Positions 1-10,072 of a stretch of 64,000 bases of DNA are shown one piece after another. The notes beneath the pieces are model-generated. The model did no database searches. It had not been told where the DNA came from and saw only the letters and a list, made by a program, of their open reading frames with translations. The stretch lies in NCBI GenBank assembly GCA_903813345.2, contig CAIIXF020000002.1, positions 5,370,001 to 5,434,000 on the forward strand, in the 5' to 3' direction. Source of the stretch: Owenia fusiformis (taxonomy: Eukaryota; Annelida; Polychaeta; Sabellida; Oweniidae). The position numbers and the translations under genes were made by a program. Position 1 is the stretch's first letter; the number at the start of each line of letters is the position of its first letter.

Positions 1-156
1 ATTCGCTCGTGCATTCGGGACAGAAAAACCTGGTTGTGTCCTCGATGAACAAACCATCAGATTGCCTGCCGGGTCCTTTGCTGCCATCTATATTTGAATG
101 TTCAGCTACTCCTGTTTTTGAAGACTCCCCGTTGACTTCCCACTGCGTGAGATATT
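1..156 (-). CDS. Alternative terminal zinc-finger exon A (partial, cut by window edge)
   Basis: The minus strand has a good acceptor (TTTTTCAATTCAG) just above 156. Read in phase 1, as for all other terminal exons here, the frame stays open to the window edge for about 52 codons. It runs through a polar linker, then FIEDTTRFFCPECTSE, the first C-x2-C pair of a finger. The linker resembles exon B (FIEDPSTFSCLKC), so A and B look like a sister pair. The junction codon would be Glu rather than the Gly of the other exons. The remaining fingers and the stop lie outside the window. The array therefore probably continues to the left. Confidence 0.65.
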
Positions 157-779
157 CTGAATTGAAAAATAAATACACACATGACTACTTAATAACGTTA
201 AATTGTTTTTTATCTTTATTAAAATCAGATAGTTATTCTTATAGTCTTATTTAGTTTATATGCATACTTTTTACAAACAATATATAATTTTTATCCTTAA
301 CAAATAGTTTTCTTTTTTACTAACAAATCTTTTTTCTTAAAAATACACGTTAAGGATTGAGCTCCTTCAATCAGAGCTCCTTCAATCATAGTATGTAGAT
401 GCGTGTAAAAGTGTCTAGAACTTATATCTAATATCAAATATATTCAGTTAATGACTATTATCACTCGTGCCAAGAGTTTTCCCTCTTTACTGTCCAACTG
501 ACTTGTCTGAATATTGCTTTAAAAATTAAAAAAAAACATATTTTTCCCTTCATTATTCTTAACTTATGTGTTCTCTTTAAGCCTATGTATTCACAGATTC
601 ATTACTTGTATTCATAATAATTTTAATTTTGTAGATTTTCTGTGTATTTTTAATACATTCATAAATTGTATAAAATTAAAACTTCCTAATTTGGTGGTCT
701 ACCAAACTGCCAAAATTACAGGTTGGGTTAAATAAAGGATGCAGAACTGTGTGTAAACTAAAACTTCTTGAGACGACCC
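157..779. other. Spacer between terminal exons A and B
   Basis: AT-rich sequence with no convincing coding signal. A minus-strand ATTAAA near 648-653 could serve as a polyadenylation signal for exon B, about 130 bases past its stop. Confidence 0.5.
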
Positions 780-1270
780 CTAATATGCATGATGCGATCT
801 CAAATGTTTCCCTCTGTCAACGATGTGAACCATTTTGTGGCACAAAATACATTGCTGGAACTTCACTTTATGCAGCTTCAATCCGGTTTTACTCGCGAAT
901 AACTTGTAGCATAAATCACACTGGAATGGCTTCACATCAGCGTGAATGGATCCATGATGGATCAATCCCTCCTCAGGTTCATCATCGAGCCTCTTTTGGC
1001 AAACATCGCAGTACTTATTATGCACGACTGAGTGATGATACTCAGAGCATGATTTAGACGGGAATTCTATGTTACATTTCAAACAGCTGAAAGTGGAAGG
1101 GTCTTCAATGAACATATCATCTTTAGAAGTGGATCCATGTGTAGCAGATGTTGTGGGATCAAGGGATTGACCCATCTGTGGCCATGGTCCACTCTGTTTG
1201 TTTAGGGATTGATCATTGTGAGCCCAAGCTGCACTTTGAGGGGTGTCAATTTGGCCAGTCATGGAGAAGC
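780..1270 (-). CDS. Alternative terminal zinc-finger exon B
   Basis: The acceptor TTCTTTATTCAG precedes 1270 and phase 1 gives a Gly junction codon (G|GC). The exon encodes 162 residues plus TAG; joined to the constant exons the protein would be 364 residues. A Gln/Ser/Pro-rich linker of about 75 residues precedes four fingers. ZF1 is C-LK-C-x12-H-x4-H and keeps the EYHHSVVH end. ZF2 is CDVC...HGSIH with a slightly longer spacer. ZF3 is CDLCYKLF...GLKLH and lacks an ordinary second His. ZF4 is CILC...HLRSH. It is the most divergent complete copy in the left half of the array: FPSKSCSEYH replaces the usual FPTSRCMEYH. Role by family: sequence-specific DNA or RNA binding; the target is unknown. 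Confidence 0.85.
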
Positions 1271-1936
1271 CTGAATAAAGAACAAAATGATTCTGATTAA
1301 AAATATATTTTGAAGTTTTATTCAAAACAATGACTTTGTTCTTTTACAAAATGGTTGCAGTCATACAAAGGGACATTATAACGTTCAAATCATTTAGGAA
1401 ATAACATTTTCACACATAGCCATACAGTGGTAATATTCTACACACCTAATAGGTGTACATGGTCTATATAGAGTATGCATGCTTTTAAACTGAAAATGTG
1501 CCAATAATCAGATAAAACACACTCAATTCTTGCAAAATATAATGAAGGGCACTGATTTCATTAAACTGCTTGTAATGCATGACCATATGAAAAAATATGG
1601 AGAAGCATGAAAACTGATCATCATTATTAATATGAGATAGTATTGCAACTTTTAAGTGCATATATTGCCTGAACATTCATAACTGCTCACATCAAATGTA
1701 TGTATTGTCTTTTTAATTCAACTTTTTTTTTTATTAATCATTAGTTTTTATACTTAACAACTCCTTCTTAACTGAGTGTATAAAATCTGATTGTGTTACT
1801 GTGATTTAACTTAATTGACTAACAAGTTTTTGTACCCATTAGTTATCAAATGTACTTGCACACTGATAAATAAAACGAGGCATTAACATGACAAAATGTC
1901 ATCACTTAGTTGACACAATATTATTAGTTCAATCTT

Positions 1937-2340
1937 AAGTCAGATTTGAATTTCTGAGAACTCTGTAGATGATTTGTTAAAAAAAAATTGGTCAATTTGA
2001 AGCAAGATTTTTTACCCTGAGAAGGTCAAATTTCAAATCTAAAGTCAGATTTGAACTTCTGAGAACTAGGTAAATTAAAAAAAGACAGTTTTAAACGGTC
2101 ATTGAAGGTCAAATCTTTTTTGACCTTGAGAATCTTAAATTTTAAGTCAGATTTGAACTTCTTATAACTTGTATATGATTTTGAAAAAAATATTTGATCA
2201 ATTGGAAGCAAGTTGAAATAAGACCCTTTTGACCTTTTTTTTACCTTGAAATGGTCATTGAAGGTCAGATCCTGAATGTAAAGTCAGATTTGAACCTTTG
2301 AAAACTTGTAGATGATTTGGAAAAAATGAAGTCAGTCTAA
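1937..2340. repeat. Degenerate tandem repeat, four units of about 100-140 bp
   Basis: The anchor AAGTCAGATTTGAA recurs at 1937, 2042, 2144 and 2281. Each is followed by a variant of 'gagaacttgtagatgattt' and an A-rich run. Units are diverged, so the array is old. Confidence 0.75.
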
Positions 2341-2444
2341 ACAGACTATTTGTTAAGTTATTGGAATTTTTAAGAATTTGTTACAGATGCCAACCGCCAC
2401 AGATGCCAACCGCCGCTCGCCACCCGAAGATCACCAACCACCGT

Positions 2445-2510
2445 TACCTCTGCTACAAAAAATGGAGACCATAACAATATGTCACGACATCCTGGTGGTG
2501 ACATAATAAA
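2445..2510. repeat. Short dispersed repeat, copy shared with 22035-22100
   Basis: Both copies share a block with 'ataacaatatgtcac' (or 'ataacaatgtgtcac') followed by 'ggtggtgacataata' in the same orientation. One copy lies in intron 1 of the zinc-finger gene, just below the exon 1 donor. Probably the end of a mobile element. Confidence 0.55.
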
Positions 2511-2995
2511 AATAAAACAAATTTGCTCAGCTGGAGTATAACTACATATATGGAGTCTTCATGAAATTCCAAGATAATTCTTAGAATTGTAATAGATTAA
2601 ATATACAGTATGACAAAATATATATCGAATAGCAGTATCATTTTGGATTACAGAACATAAAATTATGAATCTAAATTAAAGCTGTCGTTCTAAATTGTAG
2701 TCATATTGTCCTTTCAACTAAATACAGTTTACTGTTCATGTTCCGTTAAATTCTTCAGCATATATAAAAGGCATGAGATATACAATCTAATATAAGTGCA
2801 GACTTTTTCAATTCAAAATGTGAAAATGAAGTTTAATAATTTTATCTTATAGCCATTCACTCAATTTTTGCCTCATCTACGAAAAAATGATATCCAATAT
2901 TAGTAGTAGCAATGTATATCCCATCTCATATATGAATTTGCCTCTCTGGGCCTAATATCTAGAAACTGAATTCACTCATGTTTATATAAACGACT

Positions 2996-3086
2996 CTAGA
3001 ACTGTCCCTTAGAAGCATGCCTCTTCATATGTGTGGCTTTATTTTGTGAAGGTACAAGTTTGTTGCAAATATGACATCTTATTTCC
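2996..3086 (-). pseudogene. Relic of a terminal zinc-finger exon (3' end only), relic C
   Basis: Minus-strand translation gives EIRCHICNKLV, then PSQNKATHMKRHASKGQF and a stop. This is the last finger (C-x2-C...H-x3-H) and tail of the array exons, closest to exons E and G. Upstream of 3086 the similarity stops abruptly, and the bases that should encode fingers 1-3 are replaced by unrelated AT-rich sequence. There is no acceptor or linker. It is therefore a truncated exon copy left by deletion or partial duplication. Confidence 0.8.
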
Positions 3087-3299
3087 TATAAGCTGTTTAT
3101 TTCCTAATTGTTTAAATGTCAAAGTTCGACAGGAATACACAATCAACGGCTTAAATTGATAACTGTATGAACAAAAATGATATTTATTTATCTTATTGCC
3201 AGACAAACTGCCTTCCATAAATTGCGTACAACATGCGTACAACAGTACACGTTGGCCCGATGCTTCATTTAAAAAATTCCTTCAAAATCACTCAAGTGT

Positions 3300-3685
3300 C
3301 TAAAACTGTCCTAGAGAAGCATGTTTCTTCATGTGGGCTGCTTTATGTTGCATAGCAACAAATTTGTTACAAATATGACATTGCAGCTCCTTTGTTTTAT
3401 GACGTTTCAACCCGCTATCTGTTTTAAACAACTTAAAACACAATTCACATTGGAATGGTCTAAGTCCCGTATGTTTCAATCCATGGCTTTCACGATTGGT
3501 TTCATGATCAATACGTTGGTTGCAAACATCACAGAATGCATTGTGTACAACTGAGTTGTGATATTCCATACAGCGTGATGTGGGAAATACATGGTGGCAG
3601 CGTTCGCATACAGAGTCAGGTTCCTCATTGGGGGCTTTCACTTGTACATGTGCTATAGGATTCCCAAGTCCCCAGTCTCCCAATC
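3300..3685 (-). CDS. Alternative terminal zinc-finger exon D
   Basis: The acceptor ATCTTCTTTAG sits above 3685; phase 1 gives Gly at the junction, then LGDWGLGNP. It encodes 127 residues plus TAG (329 with the constant part). Fingers: ZF1 CERC-x12-HNSVVH with FPTSRCMEYH at about residues 27-48; ZF2 FCDVCNQRIDHETNRESHGLKH; ZF3 CELCFKLF...GLKRH, with the usual second His missing; ZF4 CHICNKFVAMQHKAAHMKKH. The tail is SLGQF-stop. ZF1-ZF2 are nearly identical at base level to exons H, J and K. AATAAA-type motifs occur on the minus strand near 3182-3192, about 110 bases past the stop. Confidence 0.88.
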
Positions 3686-4549
3686 CTAAAGAAGATATAA
3701 AAAATTAATGTTCAATGATGTAGCACTTAGGCGTGGATGGCAGATGCTTCCTCGTAACTTTATTTGAGATACACCAAAGTACAGTAAAACCTGTCTAATC
3801 CAGACACAGGTGTTTACATTTCAGGTTTTTTAAACATGTGAGTCAACGGGAGATTTATAATAAATCTGAGACCAAGAAAAAGTGTTCATTTTTAGAGATT
3901 TTTAGACTCCACTGTTTAACTAGGTGTTACAATTACGGAAAAATTATTATCGATTGAATACACTGTTAAAACTTTTTAAACATTGCAAACCAAAAAGGGG
4001 TTAACATCTAAGAGGTTACAAAAAAAACCATCCACCTAAGAAGATTGTTTTGTTTGTTCCCTTATATTTACTGACTTACCCAAGGGAAATTGTTCTATGT
4101 TTGATTGTTGTATTTGGTATATCATAGAAAAAGGCACTGGGGACTAGCTATTAAAGCTATTTCATAAAAATGCCTTGATTTCGCTTATTTGACTCTAATT
4201 TCTGCATCTCTAAATTTTAAATACAACAATTATTATTACAATAGAGATTTCTAATCCATTTCAGGGACATGTGATTATTATAAAGATATCTTCCGACATA
4301 AACACTCTCTATTCACGAGTTGCAATTGTTTATATATTTTTATACACAATTTATTCAATGTTAAAATCACATATAATACACATCCCTGTGGTTTAAAATG
4401 AAAGGCTTAAAAATTATAATGAGAAAACTCAGCCACAATTTTTACAGACTTTTTGAATATCTTTCTAAAATATATAATCAAGCATGTCCTCTATAAACCT
4501 CTTTTCATGAGAAAATCTATAGCATTTCTTTCAACTAAAATGTCAGTAT
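3686..4549. other. Spacer between exons D and E
   Basis: No gene seen. TACAGTAAAACCTGTC at 3780 is one end of the pogo/Tigger-like MITE family found complete at 6622-7060; I cannot find a clear matching end. A minus-strand AATAAA near 4347-4352 may serve exon E. Confidence 0.5.
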
Positions 4550-4935
4550 CTAAAATTGCCCTTGGGAGGCATGTTTCTTCATGTGTGCTGATTTATTTTG
4601 CACCGACACAAAATTATTACAAATGTGACATCTTATCTCCTTTGATTTGTGACGTTTGAGCCCACTATCTGTCTGAAACAACTTGAAACACAAATCACAT
4701 TGAAATGGTCTTAATCCTGTATGTTTCAATCCATGGTTTTCAGGGTTTGGCTCCCCATCAATACGCTTGTTGCAAACATCACAGAATCCATTGTGAACAA
4801 CCGAGGTGTGGTACTCCATGCAGCGTGATGTGGGAAATACATGGTGGCAGCGTTCACATATAGAATCTGGCTCCTCATTGGGGGATTTCCCTTGTACATA
4901 AGCTGCAGAGTTCCCAAGATTCCAGTTTCCCATTC
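4550..4935 (-). CDS. Alternative terminal zinc-finger exon E
   Basis: The acceptor CATCTCTTCTTCAG precedes 4935. Phase 1 gives Gly, then MGNWNLGNS. It has exactly the length of exon D (127 residues plus stop). ZF1 is CERC...FPTSRCMEYHTSVVH; ZF2 FCDVCNKRIDGEPNPENHGLKH; ZF3 CDLCFKLF...GLKRH; ZF4 CHICNNF...AHMKKH; tail SQGQF-stop. Its ZF2 (GEPNP) groups with exon G, whereas its linker groups with exon D, so it looks like a mosaic. The decayed copy F lies immediately upstream, and its linker (GLGNW) is also of this type. Confidence 0.88.
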
Positions 4936-4996
4936 CTGAAGAAGAGATGAAAAATTAATACGCTGGGTGCTAAAAAAATACACTGATGTTACTATA

Positions 4997-5817
4997 CAGC
5001 GTGATGTGGGGAATATAAAGTGTGAACAACCGAAGTGTGGTACTCCATGCAGCGTGATGTGGGGAATATAAAGTGTGAACAACCGAGGTGTGGTACTCCA
5101 TGCAGCGTGATGTAGGGAATATAAAGTGTGAACAACCGAGGTGTGGTACTCCATGGAGCGTGATGTGGGGAATATAAAATGTGAACAACCGAGGTGTGGT
5201 ACTCCATGCAGCGTGATGTAGGGAATATAAAGTGTGAACAACCGAGGTGTGGTACTCCATGCAGCGTGATGTGGGGAATATAAAATGTGAACAACCGAGG
5301 TGTGGTACTCCATGCAGCGTGATGTAGGGAATATAAAGTGTGAACAACCGAGGTGTGGTACTCCATGCAGCGTGATGTGGGGAATATAAAGTGTGAACAA
5401 CCGAGGTGTGGTACTCCATGCAGCGTGATGTAGGGAATATAAAGTGTGAACAACCGAGGTGTGGTACTCCATGCAGCGTGATGTGGGGAATATAAAATGT
5501 GAACAACCGAGGTGTGGTACTCCATGCAGCGTGATGTAGGGAATATAAAGTGTGAACAACCGAGGTGTGGTACTCCATGCAGCGTGATGTGGGGAATATA
5601 AAGTGTGAACAACCGAGGTGTGGTACTCCATGCAGCGTGATGTAGGGAATATAAAGTGTGAACAACCGAGGTGTGGTACTCCATGCAGCGTGATGTAGAG
5701 AATATAAAGTGTGAACAACCGAGGTGTGGTACTCCATGCAGCGTGATGTAGGGAATATAAAGTGTGAACAACCGAGGTGTGGTACTCCATGCAGCGTGAT
5801 GTAGGGAATATAAAGTG
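4997..5817. repeat. 53-bp minisatellite, 15.5 units, grown from a zinc-finger exon
   Basis: Fifteen full 53-bp units (4997-5791) plus 26 bp of a sixteenth. On the minus strand each unit reads from the CAC of ZF1 (CHFIFPTSRCMEYH) to the end of TSVVH. The breakpoints share CAC microhomology. Units differ at two positions (gtggg/gtagg and aagtg/aaatg). From unit 3 to 13 they alternate, giving a 106-bp higher-order dimer. Because 53 is not a multiple of 3, the array is read in all three minus frames, and none contains a stop. Each unit has a TATAAA on the plus strand. Confidence 0.95.
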
Positions 5818-5921
5818 ACAGCTTTCACAAATGGCATCTGGTTCCTCATCAAGGACCTATCTTTGTTGTGTCATTGGAGTTTGTAACATTTGGGACTTTC
5901 CATAGGGCCAGTTTCCCAATC
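4997..5921 (-). pseudogene. Decayed terminal zinc-finger exon F, with in-frame stop and minisatellite
   Basis: The acceptor CATTTCTTTAG above 5921 is intact. Phase-1 reading gives Gly, then LGNWPYGKSQMLQTPMTQQR, then TAG, and the same frame resumes with VLDEEPDAICESCHFIFPTSR. The linker and first half of ZF1 are thus clearly exon-like, but a stop would end translation about 21 residues in. The frame then enters the 53-bp minisatellite. Fingers 2-4 are absent: below 4997 there is unrelated sequence and then the acceptor of exon E. If spliced it would give the constant region plus a short tail without fingers. Confidence 0.85.
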
Positions 5922-6263
5922 CTAAAGAAATGAGAAATCAGATTACACACAGAAAAACTTGATTGGATTGATTTTGAACCTCTATTCATGATTACGATGT
6001 TGGCTTAGATCGCAGGGGTTTCAAAATATTATATATTAATTATGCGCTTGAGGTGATTGTTTTGTTAAATAAAAGTTGCTCTCCATCTGCTGTTATTTTC
6101 TTATTCTTATTCAGCTTTATCATTTTGATAATACTTCTAATATTTTCAGCCAAATTTAACACTTAGACATCCTGTCAAGTACCAGCTTAACATATACTGT
6201 ACATGAACAACATTTGGTAAGTGTATATCAAGAGTAGAAAATGACAAACTTAAAAGTACTAAT

Positions 6264-6345
6264 GTCATTTCTGCGGGCAATATAGTGAAATATTGGACCT
6301 TGGGCCTTTGGTCCAATATTTCACTATATTGCCCGCAGAAATGAC
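6264..6345. repeat. Perfect 36-bp-arm hairpin (MITE-like)
   Basis: Arms 6264-6299 and 6310-6345 are exact reverse complements, with a 10-base loop. The outer end (agaaatgacgttattg followed by actattaatt) is shared with the hairpin at 49223-49264, so this is a dispersed family. Confidence 0.9.
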
Positions 6346-6621
6346 GTTATTGCACTATTAATTCATAATATGATGAAATGAAAACAGTTTATAAAAATGT
6401 ATTATTTTCAAAACCAAAACAATCACAAATTCAAAAAATATATTCCATAATGTTAGTAACTTTTATTCAGGTATTGTGGTCCTTATAAATTCTAGCTCCA
6501 TGAAATTTATTTCCAATGAATTACATCTCCAGATATGATTAACTAAAACAAAATCTTAAGTAAAACAAGTTAAATGGTTTTATTTTAATTGTTACCATAT
6601 AATTCACCTATATTTTATATG

Positions 6622-7060
6622 TACAGTAAAACCTGTCATGACACCTCACAATGTGAACACTTTTTGTTGGTCAACTTTTTCAAACTGACATAGACTTTCA
6701 TGTCAAGAAACCCTCAAAATGTGAACACTTTTTCCTGGTCACCTTTTTCAAACTGACATAGACTTTCATGTCAAGAAACCCTCAAAATGTGAACACTTTT
6801 TGTTGGTCAACTTTTTCAAACTGACATAGACTTTCATGTCAAGAAACCTCAAAATGTGAACACTTTTTGTTGGTCAACTTTTTCAAACTGACTCGCGACT
6901 CTCATGTCATGAAACCTCTCAATGTGAACACATTTTGTAGGTCACCTTTTTCAAACTGACTCGCGACTTTCATGTCAAGAAACCTCAAAATGTGAACACC
7001 TATCAATCCAACACTTTTAGCTGGTCCAAATGATGTTCAGATTAGACAGATTTTACTGTA
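6622..7060. mobile_element. 439-bp pogo/Tigger-like MITE with internal tandem repeats
   Basis: Ends are TACAGTAAAACCTGTC and ...GACAGATTTTACTGTA, inverted and including flanking TA, as in pogo/Tigger-type Tc1-mariner elements. About five internal units of about 70 bp (anchor 'aatgtgaacactttttg' plus 'tcaaactgac') lie between. No transposase. Related ends or copies occur at 3780, 8157, 9126 and about 13449. Confidence 0.85.
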
Positions 7061-7081
7061 TTTAAACTCTTCAACGGATTC

Positions 7082-7497
7082 TCAAAACTGTCCCTTTGAA
7101 GCATGCTTCTTCATGTGTGCTGCTTTATTTTGCATCTGTACAAGTTTGTCACAAATATGACATCTTATTTCCTTTGTTTTATGGAATTTCAAGCCGCTAT
7201 CTGATTGGAACAATTTATAGCACAAATCACATTGGAATGGTTTTAATCCTTTATGTCTCAATCCATGTATTGCAGGGTTTGGTTCTCCATCAATACGTTG
7301 GTTGCAAACATCACAGAATCCATTGTGAGCAACCGAGATGTGATATTCCATGCAGCGTGATGTGGGAAATACATACTGGCAGTATTCGCATATAGAGTCA
7401 GGTTCCTTATTTGAGGATTTTCCTTGTACATTTTCAAGTTGTGCCACTGGAGGTTGTGATAGCATTTCAGAGTTTCTTAGATCCCATCCTCCAATTC
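7082..7497 (-). CDS. Alternative terminal zinc-finger exon G
   Basis: The acceptor CAATTTTTCTTTAG precedes 7497. Phase 1 gives Gly, then IGGWDLRNSEMLSQPP. It encodes 137 residues plus stop (339 with the constant part). Four fingers: CEYCQYVFPTSRCMEYHISVAH, FCDVCNQRIDGEPNPAIHGLRH, CDLCYKLFQSDSGLKFH with no ordinary second His, and CHICDKLVQMQNKAAHMKKH. It ends SKGQF. The linker is about 10 residues longer than in D and E. A complete MITE (6622-7060) lies only about 20 bases past its stop, so its 3' untranslated region probably includes transposon sequence. Confidence 0.87.
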
Positions 7498-8459
7498 CTA
7501 AAGAAAAATTGAAAAATCAGATTACAAACATACAGAAAACTTTTGGGTCACACCCTCCTGATTACAACTGGTTTAGGTTGCCAAAATCTAAGAATCTATT
7601 TCCCATGTTAGAAAAGAGCTTCATAAATACACTTTGATTTTGATCTAGCCTAAATTAAATAAGATTCATGCATTCAGGTACCTAATCAGAACTGCATTAA
7701 CAAAATGTTATGTTTTCATAAAAACACTGCACCTAAGGAAAGTCAGCCCGATATAAAGGTCTATGTTAAACTCTTTTGAGAAAATGTGATTTAAAAAGAG
7801 GTGATTATTGAATTAAAGTGTATGGAATTGTTTAATCTGTCAATTTAATTTTATGTACTGATAGCAGTAACTGTGCAACATTTCTCCGTTGAAATACAGA
7901 TATTTCTAATCCAGAAAATTAAATGTTACAATGACAAGATGGAGGATACACATATAAAAAAGATAAAGTGTCTTTATTTAATTTAATGCAGTCACATCCC
8001 ATCATTTCTTAGTAATCATGAACTCTTATTGCACTTTGTGAATGTGTCTCCTCTTGATTCAAGTTGAACATTATCTGTTCCATTCTTTCCGTTCCAAGTC
8101 CAGTTATGATTATATATGGACGTGAATCTCTTCATTTGCTCAACTGGGGTATACAGTACAGTGAAACCTGTATATCCAAATTCATCTCCAATCCAAACAC
8201 CTCTCAATATAAACACCTTTTTCTTGTTCCCAAATTGTTATTTCCAATAAACTCACATATTTGAAAAAAAAGAAATGTGAACACCGGCTTATCTGAACAC
8301 TTTTCTGGTCCAAGTGGTGTTCAGATTAAACAAGTTAATAAAAAGTAGTCTGCTTGACACAATTAGCAGTAATGTTTACTGATATACTCCACATGTAATG
8401 TTCCTACATTATATCTAGTTGATTTAACTAAAACATGTCTTTTTCTTGTCTTTATAACA
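7498..8459. other. Spacer between exons G and H
   Basis: No coding signal. It contains a degenerate MITE at 8157-8336. Small open frames at 8016-8264 overlap that element and look accidental. Confidence 0.5.
8157..8336. mobile_element. Degenerate copy of the TACAGTRAAACCTG MITE
   Basis: Begins TACAGTGAAACCTGTATATCC and carries 'aacacctctcaatataaacacc' and 'ctggtccaagtggtgttcag', matching the inner ends of 6622-7060. The right terminal repeat has decayed. Confidence 0.65.
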
Positions 8460-8869
8460 TTAGCCAGTAGACATGTGTTTCTTCATATGTGTTGCCTTGA
8501 TTTGCCTTTGGACCATTTTTCCACAAATGTGACATCTTATTTCCTTGGCTTTGTGATGCTTAAGTCCAGTTTCTGTTTGAAATAATTTCAAACACAATTC
8601 ACATTGGAATGGTTTCTGTCCAGCGTGTTTCAATCCATGTATTTCACGATTGGTTTCATGATCAATACGTTGGTTGCAAACATCACAGAATGCATTGTGT
8701 ACAACCGATGTGTGATATTCCATGCAGCGTGATGTGGGGAATATACGATGACATATGTCACAGGTACGGTCTGGCTCTTCTTGCGTCTGATCATTCAGAG
8801 AACCAGGGTCAACTTGGGCAGCACCCATATCTTGTTTGTAGTCTGCTGGCTGAACATTGATCCAACCTC
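8460..8869 (-). CDS. Alternative terminal zinc-finger exon H
   Basis: The acceptor TTGTTTTATGATAG lies above 8869; phase 1 gives Gly, then GWINVQPADYKQ. It encodes 135 residues plus TAA (337 in total). ZF1 CDICHRIFPTSRCMEYHTSVVH; ZF2 FCDVCNQRIDHETNREIHGLKH; ZF3 CELCLKLFQTETGLKHH; ZF4 CHICGKMVQRQIKATHMKKH, ending MSTG. The ZF1-ZF2 block is almost base-identical to exons D, J and K, while linker and ZF3-ZF4 differ. Confidence 0.88.
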
Positions 8870-9125
8870 CTATCATAAAACAAACAAAGCAGACATTTAC
8901 ATATTATAAAACTATATTTCTACAACTATAGTACTTTTTACAATAATATGTACTTACAGTCTACAGATTATGCATGTGGTGCTATAATACACATAAATAT
9001 GAGTAAAACCAACACAGGTTAGATAAACATAAAGTCTTACAATATACACATAAATACAAATCCTTAACATTTAGCAGAAATAAATTAAAAGTTAAAACTG
9101 AACCTTTCCAACTATCATTTTCAAA

Positions 9126-9298
9126 TACAGTGAAAAGTATCTGTAAGTATGATACACCTCTTATAGTGGAGCACATTACAGAGTCCCAATACCAACTGAC
9201 CAACTTAATGTTACACGAATCTCAAAGTGGAACAACTCTTAAGTAGACCACTTTTTAGAGGTACCAAAGGTGTTCCACTTAAAAAAGGTTTCAATGTA
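9126..9298. mobile_element. 173-bp MITE, TACAGTGAAA family variant
   Basis: The left end TACAGTGAAAAG and right end GGTTTCAATGTA are imperfect inverted repeats. The interior has 'agtggaacaactctt' and 'aggtgttccactt', also inverted. A different subfamily from 6622-7060. Confidence 0.7.
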
Positions 9299-9916
9299 TC
9301 CTAGTTTACAAAACCTTTCCATATCTTGAGATATCTGGCAGTTGTATTTTAGTAAATACATTACTTAGCTGAATTACATCTCCAGTATTTCCGATATTCT
9401 AACAGAAAATGCCCTTTTAATAAAATGTTATTGTTTTAACTAAGGCTAAATCCAAAGCTAAAGCATCTGTACTGTTTATATGCCAGTTAATTAACAGTTA
9501 ATTTATTATGTAATTTACACATTTATCATAGTCAATGAAATAGGTGTAATCTTTTTACACAAAACGGAGAAAGATATATATGAGGTATACATTTTTGCTT
9601 ACTATTACTTATCTATTCTAAAACTAATCTTGAACTTAATAGTGAATCTTAAAGCATAAATAAATGAGACAGAACTTTATTGTGTCATAATTTAACAGAA
9701 AATAAACATTCTTTATTTAAGTTTCAAGAGGTTCATTTGCCTTTAAGCCAAACTTTTTCCATAGGAAAGACTTGCAAAACATTTGAGTTTAAAGTTACAA
9801 ACATCCTTAATTACAAGTTTTACACATGGCACTGATTTGTGCATATTCAGTTCAAAACTGGCCGATTGCCTAACCAACATGTTTTTCATGGGACACCGAA
9901 ATGTAATAGCAGTGAG

Positions 9917-10071
9917 TTCAAAATTCCCCTTTCATGATTGTATTAAGGATTATATGGTAGATATATTTATGGTTAAAGGACTGCAAGTGCACACATTCAA
10001 AATTCCCCTTTCATGATTGTATTAGGATTATATGGTAGATATTTATGGTAAAAGGACTGCAAGTGCACACG
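9917..10071. repeat. Tandem duplication abutting exon I stop
   Basis: Two units of 79 and 76 bp start with 'ttcaaaattcccctttcatg' at 9917 and 9996. A third start, 'ttcaaaattgtccttt', at 10072 coincides with the stop codon and last codons of exon I (10073). Confidence 0.8.
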
Positions 10072-10072
10072 T

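Larger units (their letters stand above)
1271..2995. other. Spacer between exons B and relic C
   Basis: No coding region seen. It contains the AAGTCAGATTT tandem repeat (1937-2340) and a short dispersed repeat (2445-2510). Otherwise AT-rich. Confidence 0.5.
5922..7081. other. Spacer between pseudo-exon F and exon G
   Basis: No coding signal. It holds a perfect hairpin (6264-6345) and a complete MITE with internal repeats (6622-7060). Confidence 0.5.
8870..10072. other. Spacer between exons H and I
   Basis: No gene seen. It contains a small MITE (9126-9298) and a tandem duplication next to the stop of exon I (9917-10071). Confidence 0.5.

Noticed and set aside
4997-5817. CRISPR-like array
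   Set aside because: Units are contiguous 53-bp copies with no unique spacers, in a eukaryotic exon.
4726-5852. Three long overlapping minus-strand open frames (254-354 codons) with repeated FPTSRCMEYHTSVVH-like units
   Set aside because: They are reading-frame artefacts of a stop-free 53-bp minisatellite. One even runs into exon E in the wrong frame. Only the linker part of pseudo-exon F is exon-like.
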